Shown: piece by piece, positions 14,091 to 17,967 of the stretch
Layout: every line of letters starts with the position of its first letter
How positions within the stretch are numbered: the stretch's first letter is position 1
Source: Acidobacteriota bacterium
GTDB taxonomy: Bacteria; Acidobacteriota; Terriglobia; Terriglobales; Acidobacteriaceae
DNA length: 17,967 nucleotides
Direction of reading: 5' to 3'
Assembly (NCBI GenBank): GCA_021779695.1
Contig: JAJYAE010000056.1
Location: 1-17,967, forward strand
Made by a program: the position numbers and the translations under genes
The notes under the pieces: model-generated
The model's database searches: none
What the model was told of the DNA's origin: nothing
What the model saw: only the letters and a program-made list of their open reading frames with translations

Positions 14091-15209
14091 ATGCAGAAAG
14101 CCATCGATTTTCGCCCAGTGATTCTTGCCGGAGGCAGCGGCACCCGCTTCTGGCCCCGCTCTCGCCGCGCCCGCGCCAAGCAGGTTCTTGCCCTGGATGG
14201 CGAGCGATCCATGATTCAACAGACGGTGGAGCGGCTGAAGCCGTTGGCGGCGGTCGATCAGACGTGGGTGATCACCAACGAATTTCTGGCGCATGAGATT
14301 GCTGACCAATTGAAGGGCGTGCCCGCGCGGCAGATTGTGCAGGAGCCGATGGCGCGGAATACGGCGCCGGCATGCGGGCTGGCGGCGTTTCTGATCGAGC
14401 GGGAGAATCCGGACGCGGTGCTGGGCGTGTTTCCGTCAGACCACGTGATCGCCGACGAGCCGCGGTTCCTGAAGGCGCTGCAGAAGGGGATTGCGCTGGC
14501 GGCGGCGGGTGACAACATTGTGGTGCTGGGCATTGAGCCTACACGCGCCGAGACCGGCTACGGCTACATTGAGACGGGCGACTACACCGGAGACGAAGTT
14601 GCGCTGCATGTGCGGCGGTTTACCGAGAAGCCGAACCAGAACCGCGCCGAGGAATTCGTGGCGGCAGGAAATTACTACTGGAATTCGGGGATGTTTTTGT
14701 GGTCGGCGCGCACGCTGGCGAACGCGGTGCGGGAACACCTGCCGGAGACGGCGCCTCTGCTGGAGAAGATTGCCGCAGCCTACGGGACGCCGAGGTTCGA
14801 GCAGGTGTTTCATGATCTCTATGCCAAGTGCGAAAACATCTCGGTCGATTACGCCGTGCTGGAACCTCGTTCGGCGAAAGGCGAGCATCTGTCGCATCTT
14901 TTCTGTCTGCCGGCGGAGTTCAGCTGGAACGATCTGGGCTCGTGGGCTTCGCTCTACGAGTACCAGCTGGAGACGCGCCTGCGCGGCGACGGGGACGGCA
15001 ATGTCGCTGAGACAGAGGGGCATATCACGATCGAAGCGGGCAACAACTACATCTACAGCCCCAAGAAGTTTGTGGCGCTGGTGGGCGTGGAGAACCTGGT
15101 GATTGTGGACACGGACGATGCGCTGCTGATTGCGCACCGGGACCACTCGCAGGATGTGGGAAAGATTGTGAAGGAGCTCGGGATCTCCGGCCGCAGCGAA
15201 CTGATCTAA
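14091..15209 (+). CDS. manC: Mannose-1-phosphate guanylyltransferase
   Basis: Makes GDP-mannose from mannose-1-phosphate and GTP, precursor for exopolysaccharide, lipid-linked sugars and GDP-deoxyhexoses; cytosolic. The 372-residue length fits the single-function form without the C-terminal phosphomannose isomerase domain of the bifunctional enzymes. The nucleotide-binding motif is ILAGGSGTRFWPRSR (11-25), followed by QEPMARNTAPA, FPSDH (114-118), GYGYIETG, FTEKP (177-181) and YYWNSGMF (195-202), all standard for the family. The ATG at 14091 follows TAGGATG about ten bases upstream. The phosphohexomutase gene 133 bases downstream could provide mannose-1-phosphate, so the two form a functional pair. 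Identification is secure. Confidence 0.95.
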   Translation: MQKAIDFRPVILAGGSGTRFWPRSRRARAKQVLALDGERSMIQQTVERLKPLAAVDQTWVITNEFLAHEIADQLKGVPARQIVQEPMARNTAPACGLAAFLIERENPDAVLGVFPSDHVIADEPRFLKALQKGIALAAAGDNIVVLGIEPTRAETGYGYIETGDYTGDEVALHVRRFTEKPNQNRAEEFVAAGNYYWNSGMFLWSARTLANAVREHLPETAPLLEKIAAAYGTPRFEQVFHDLYAKCENISVDYAVLEPRSAKGEHLSHLFCLPAEFSWNDLGSWASLYEYQLETRLRGDGDGNVAETEGHITIEAGNNYIYSPKKFVALVGVENLVIVDTDDALLIAHRDHSQDVGKIVKELGISGRSELI

Positions 15210-15342
15210 ATTCTTCCCAAGCCAATTTAGATGCGCTGCGAGGTTGCTGGCGCGGGGGCGCAGCGCCGTGTCAGGCATCGATGCACGCCGCTCTGGCGCA
15301 TGCGCTTAGACTCAACAGAAGGAGAAGTGCTGGCTTACCACG

Positions 15343-16779
15343 ATGGCTCACACCCAGATTAAGTTTGGAACTGATGGCTGGCGCGGCGTGATTGCCGACG
15401 ATTTTACGTTTGCCAATGTGCGCGTCGCTGCCGCAGCGATTGCGGCGTACATCCACGCGAAGGAAAACCCGGCGAAGGGCATCTGCATCGGGTACGACAC
15501 GCGGTTTGGGTCGAGGGCATTTGCGCGGGCGTGCGCGGAGGTGGTGGCGGCGACGGGAATTCGCGTGGAGCTGGCCCACGACATTACGCCGACCCCTGCG
15601 CTGAGCTATGGAGTTCGCCATCGGGGCCGCGCGGGCGGCATCATGATTACGTCGAGCCATAACCCGGCGCAGTGGAATGGGGTGAAGTACAAGGCGTGGT
15701 ACGGCGGGTCGGGCAAGCCGTCGATCATCGCCGAAATTGAGAAGCACCTGGGCGAGCCGGTGCCGCACGCCGCACAGGCGGCGCCGATTGAGGAAGTGGA
15801 TTTTCTGCCCGATTACTTGAAGGCCATCGAGAGCTTCGCGGATCTTGAACTGATTGCGAAGGCGGGCAAGAAGTTCGCGATTGACTCGATGTATGGCGCG
15901 GGGCGGACGATCCTGTCGGACATCTTCACGCGCATCGGCGTGGAGCATGTGCAGATCCGCGGCCATGTTGATCCGCTGTTTCCGGGGATTAATCCCGAGC
16001 CGATTGAGCCGCATATTCGCGCGCTGGGCGCGGCGGTGGTGGCGCATGGATGCGACGCGGGCCTGTGCACGGACGGCGACGCGGACCGGATTGGCGCGAC
16101 GGATGAGAATGGGAACTTTGTCGATCCGCACAAGATTTTCAGCGTGCTGCTGAGCTGGGTGCTCAAGCGCAAGGGCTGGCCGGGCGCGGTGACGCGGGCC
16201 TTCAACACGACGAAGATGTTGGACCGCATCTGCGCGAAGCATGGGCGCGAGCTGATTGAGCATGGCATCGGCTTCAAGTTTGTGTGTGACTACATGCTGG
16301 AGCGCGAGATTGTGATGGGCGGCGAGGAGTCGGGCGGCATCGGCTTCCAGCGGCACCTGCCGGAGCGCGATGGCCTGCTGAACGCGCTGCTGCTGGCGAA
16401 TGTGATGGCCGAGGAAGGCAAGACGCTGGGCGAGCTGGTGGCGGATTTGCAGGCCGAGTACGGCGAACACCAGTACGGGCGCATCGATCTGCATATTCCC
16501 GATGAGTTGAAGAACGGCGCGATTGCGCGGGCGCTGGCGTTGAAGCCGGGCGACAAGGCGATTGCGGGCATGCCGGTGCTGCGGCAGGAGACGCTGGACG
16601 GGGTGAAGTTCTATCTGGACAATCCCGAGGCGAAGAGCAAGCCGAATGCGGCGGAGACGTGGATTCTGTTTCGCGCGAGCGGGACGGAGCCGCTGCTGCG
16701 GGTATATACGGAGTCGTGCTCGACGGAGTCGGTGGCGAAGCTGCTGGAGGCCGGGCGCAGCTTTGCGCTGCAAGGCTGA
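15343..16779 (+). CDS. Phosphomannomutase / phosphoglucomutase
   Basis: An alpha-D-phosphohexomutase of 478 residues that interconverts hexose 6- and 1-phosphates through a phosphoserine. The four active-site motifs are present: the phosphoserine loop TSSHNP (103-108, Ser105), the magnesium loop DGDADR (244-249), the sugar loop GGEESGG (326-332) and the phosphate-binding RASGTEP (444-450). The start motif IKFGTDGWRG is typical. GEESGG does not settle glucose versus mannose preference; the manC neighbour favours mannose-1-phosphate supply, possibly with dual use. The start at ATG 15343 is fixed by homology, but the best ribosome site AAGGAG (15319-15324) is 18 bases away, unusually far. The Dabb-domain gene follows 18 bases downstream, likely in one transcript. 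Confidence 0.93.
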   Translation: MAHTQIKFGTDGWRGVIADDFTFANVRVAAAAIAAYIHAKENPAKGICIGYDTRFGSRAFARACAEVVAATGIRVELAHDITPTPALSYGVRHRGRAGGIMITSSHNPAQWNGVKYKAWYGGSGKPSIIAEIEKHLGEPVPHAAQAAPIEEVDFLPDYLKAIESFADLELIAKAGKKFAIDSMYGAGRTILSDIFTRIGVEHVQIRGHVDPLFPGINPEPIEPHIRALGAAVVAHGCDAGLCTDGDADRIGATDENGNFVDPHKIFSVLLSWVLKRKGWPGAVTRAFNTTKMLDRICAKHGRELIEHGIGFKFVCDYMLEREIVMGGEESGGIGFQRHLPERDGLLNALLLANVMAEEGKTLGELVADLQAEYGEHQYGRIDLHIPDELKNGAIARALALKPGDKAIAGMPVLRQETLDGVKFYLDNPEAKSKPNAAETWILFRASGTEPLLRVYTESCSTESVAKLLEAGRSFALQG

Positions 16780-16797
16780 GCAGGCAGGGAGGAACGG

Positions 16798-17085
16798 ATG
16801 TTCATCCACATCTTTGGGTTTCGCTGGAAGGCTGCGGCGAAGGAAGCGGACAAGGCGCGCGCGACAAAGGAGATTCTGGCCTTTCGCGGCGCGATTCCGG
16901 GGTTGATGGAGGCGCACGTGGGGCCGAATCTCTCGCCGCGCGGGCAGGGCTATACATTTGCCGGGATGATGAAGTTTACGGACAAGGCGGCCTGCGATGC
17001 CTACGCCATCCACCCTGCGCATCTTGCGCTGCTGGAGTGGCTGGTTCCTCTGATCGAGCCGGTAGAGCTGGATTTTGAGGCGTAA
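16798..17085 (+). CDS. Dabb (stress-responsive alpha/beta barrel) domain protein
   Basis: A 95-residue protein starting MFIHIFGFRWK with GYTFAGMMKFTDKAACDAYAIHPAH and a hydrophobic end, the pattern of the Dabb family of dimeric ferredoxin-like alpha/beta barrels. Bacterial members mostly have no known function; in plants relatives are stress-induced and one related enzyme is a polyketide cyclase. No signal peptide. GGGAGG lies eight bases before ATG 16798, and the gene follows the phosphohexomutase by 18 bases, so co-transcription is likely. It meets the RES toxin gene tail to tail, 17 bases away. Confidence 0.8.
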   Translation: MFIHIFGFRWKAAAKEADKARATKEILAFRGAIPGLMEAHVGPNLSPRGQGYTFAGMMKFTDKAACDAYAIHPAHLALLEWLVPLIEPVELDFEA

Positions 17086-17102
17086 GCAACTCGCGCCACT
17101 TC

Positions 17103-17561
17103 TTACCGGAACATGCGCGCGTCAAATTGAAAAGGCTGCGGCGGCTCGACTTTGATCTCTGCAATTGCCGGATGCAGCGGATTCACCAGCACATTCCATT
17201 CCATGCGCAGCGCGGCGGAGGGGACCTCGATCGCCAGCGAGCGTTGCTCGCGAATCCAGTGGTCTCCCAGGGCGCGGAGCGGGGCGAAGTCGTCTGTCCA
17301 CCAACCGGGAGGCAACTGGTTCGGGTCCAGCCGCTGCGCGGGTTCTCCCTTCGGCAGCAGGGCTGCGATGGAGACCAGGTCTTCCGGCTGCTGGCTTGGC
17401 TCAAGGTGAACAAAGAGCTCGATGGCTGCGAGGGCCAGCGACGACGAGGCGTAGACCATGGGCACGCCGGGCGTGTTCCAGCGGCCGCCAAAGCGCCGAG
17501 CTCCATGACCGGCGAAGGCTTCCGCGGCGAACCGGGCCCGGCAGATGCGCCAGATCTGCAT
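17103..17561 (-). CDS. RES-domain toxin of a RES-Xre toxin-antitoxin pair
   Basis: A 152-residue RES-family protein. Characterised members deplete cellular NAD+ (hydrolysis or phosphorolysis, as in MbcT) and stop growth. The N-terminal signature is well kept: MQIWRICRARFAAEAFAGHG, then ARRFGGRWNTPG (R27) and MVYASSSLALAAIELFVHLE (E48), then VPSAALRMEWNVLVNPLHP near the end with the conserved Ser region. The length is typical and no key residue seems lost, so it is probably active. Its ATG shares one base with the stop of the upstream antitoxin (TGATG), the usual arrangement for this system and a sign of coupled translation. Confidence 0.92.
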   Translation of the reverse strand: MQIWRICRARFAAEAFAGHGARRFGGRWNTPGVPMVYASSSLALAAIELFVHLEPSQQPEDLVSIAALLPKGEPAQRLDPNQLPPGWWTDDFAPLRALGDHWIREQRSLAIEVPSAALRMEWNVLVNPLHPAIAEIKVEPPQPFQFDARMFR

Positions 17562-17967
17562 CAGCTGTAGACGCCGTAGGCGATGCGGCCGAGCACGCTC
17601 TCGACCTCGCGGACGCCGGGGTCGGTGTCGAGCTGGTCCAGGGGACGAGCCCCGCGCAGGGCGCGATTCGGCGTCTTGAGCCAGGCGGCAGCTTTCTCTT
17701 CATCGCCCAGGGTCTCAATGGCGGTGGAGAAGACCTGCGCCAGCCGGACCGCCCGATCCGACTCGACCGCCGTGAGCCGGGAGTGGTGCGCGAGGCGGCG
17801 GGTGAGCGTGCGCTGAGGGATTCCAATCTTTTCAGAGATTTCCGCCTGGCGCAGGTGGAGCCTGTCGGCCAGCAGAAGGAGCGATTGGACCGGCAGGCCT
17901 TCGCGGACCAGTTCAGCCAACGCGCCGCTCTTGCTCATCTGCCTGCCGAGAACGAGCTCTCCGCCGA
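17561..17967 (-). CDS. Xre/MbcA/ParS-type antitoxin, 5' end outside window
   Basis: Antitoxin partner of the RES toxin. The C-terminal part WLKTPNRALRGARPLDQLDT followed by GVREVESVLGRIAYGVYS is the conserved toxin-binding domain (formerly DUF2384); the middle part with AEISEKIGIPQRTLTRRLA is the Xre-like helix-turn-helix. A Met codon at 17938 could be taken as the start, but the nine codons before it read GGELVLGRQ and stay open to the window edge; GGxxVLGR is a typical N-terminal motif of this family before the LREGLP-like segment (here LVREGLPV). The true start is therefore probably beyond 17967. Such antitoxins normally repress their own operon. Confidence 0.9.
   Translation of the reverse strand, partial: GGELVLGRQMSKSGALAELVREGLPVQSLLLLADRLHLRQAEISEKIGIPQRTLTRRLAHHSRLTAVESDRAVRLAQVFSTAIETLGDEEKAAAWLKTPNRALRGARPLDQLDTDPGVREVESVLGRIAYGVYS

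Noticed and set aside
15271..17022. Minus-strand open frame of 583 codons over the phosphohexomutase gene
   Set aside because: Arg/His/Leu-rich shadow of a gene with all four catalytic motifs on the plus strand.

Overview
The window looks like chromosomal DNA of an acidobacterium, probably of the class Terriglobia. The reasons are the high GC content with mostly G/C third codon positions (for example 47 of 60 bases at 16021-16080), a VWFA-related protein of the type that is strongly expanded in Acidobacteriota, and a secreted M48-like/beta-propeller protein whose N-terminal style is common there. The assignment is inference; there is no rRNA in the window.

Layout. 1-2287 (+): the 3' part of ahcY, a strong terminator, metF (both in the methyl/methionine cycle) and a small ABM-type alpha/beta-barrel protein. 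2333-3463 (-): an exported VWFA-related protein, divergent from recA. 3692-5370 (+): recA and coaD, each with an extended -10-like element; the recA ribosome-binding site lies inside a small inverted repeat. 5473-10955 (-): a periplasmic TlpA-like thioredoxin, a 926-residue exported M48-like protein with degenerate zinc site fused to a beta-propeller region, and a Tat-exported protein resembling the DUF3863 family. 11120-12632 (+): a lower-GC island (25-27 of 60 bases in two lines counted) holding the N-terminal stub of an adenine/cytosine-N4 DNA methyltransferase, a complete DpnI-like methyl-dependent restriction enzyme gene, a coupled small zinc-ribbon protein and a short open stretch after an in-frame amber codon. 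12743-17085 (+): aspartate-type aminotransferase, mannose-1-phosphate guanylyltransferase (manC), phosphomannomutase/phosphoglucomutase and a Dabb-domain protein. 17103-17967 (-): a RES-Xre toxin-antitoxin pair whose antitoxin runs off the right edge.

How it fits together. Most of the window is housekeeping: S-adenosylhomocysteine removal and methylene-THF reduction, recombination, CoA synthesis, amino-group transfer, and GDP-mannose supply by the phosphohexomutase plus ManC. The accessory part of greatest interest is the DpnI-like island between the Tat-exported protein and the aminotransferase. A restriction enzyme that should cut only adenine-methylated GATC sits directly behind a methyltransferase gene that was cut off just after its DPPF motif, which resembles the replacement logic of the Neisseria dam-replacing gene. 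A small six-cysteine protein with a perfect Shine-Dalgarno sequence starts inside the end of the nuclease gene and is a candidate accessory component. I found no CRISPR array, tRNA, rRNA, transposase or integrase.
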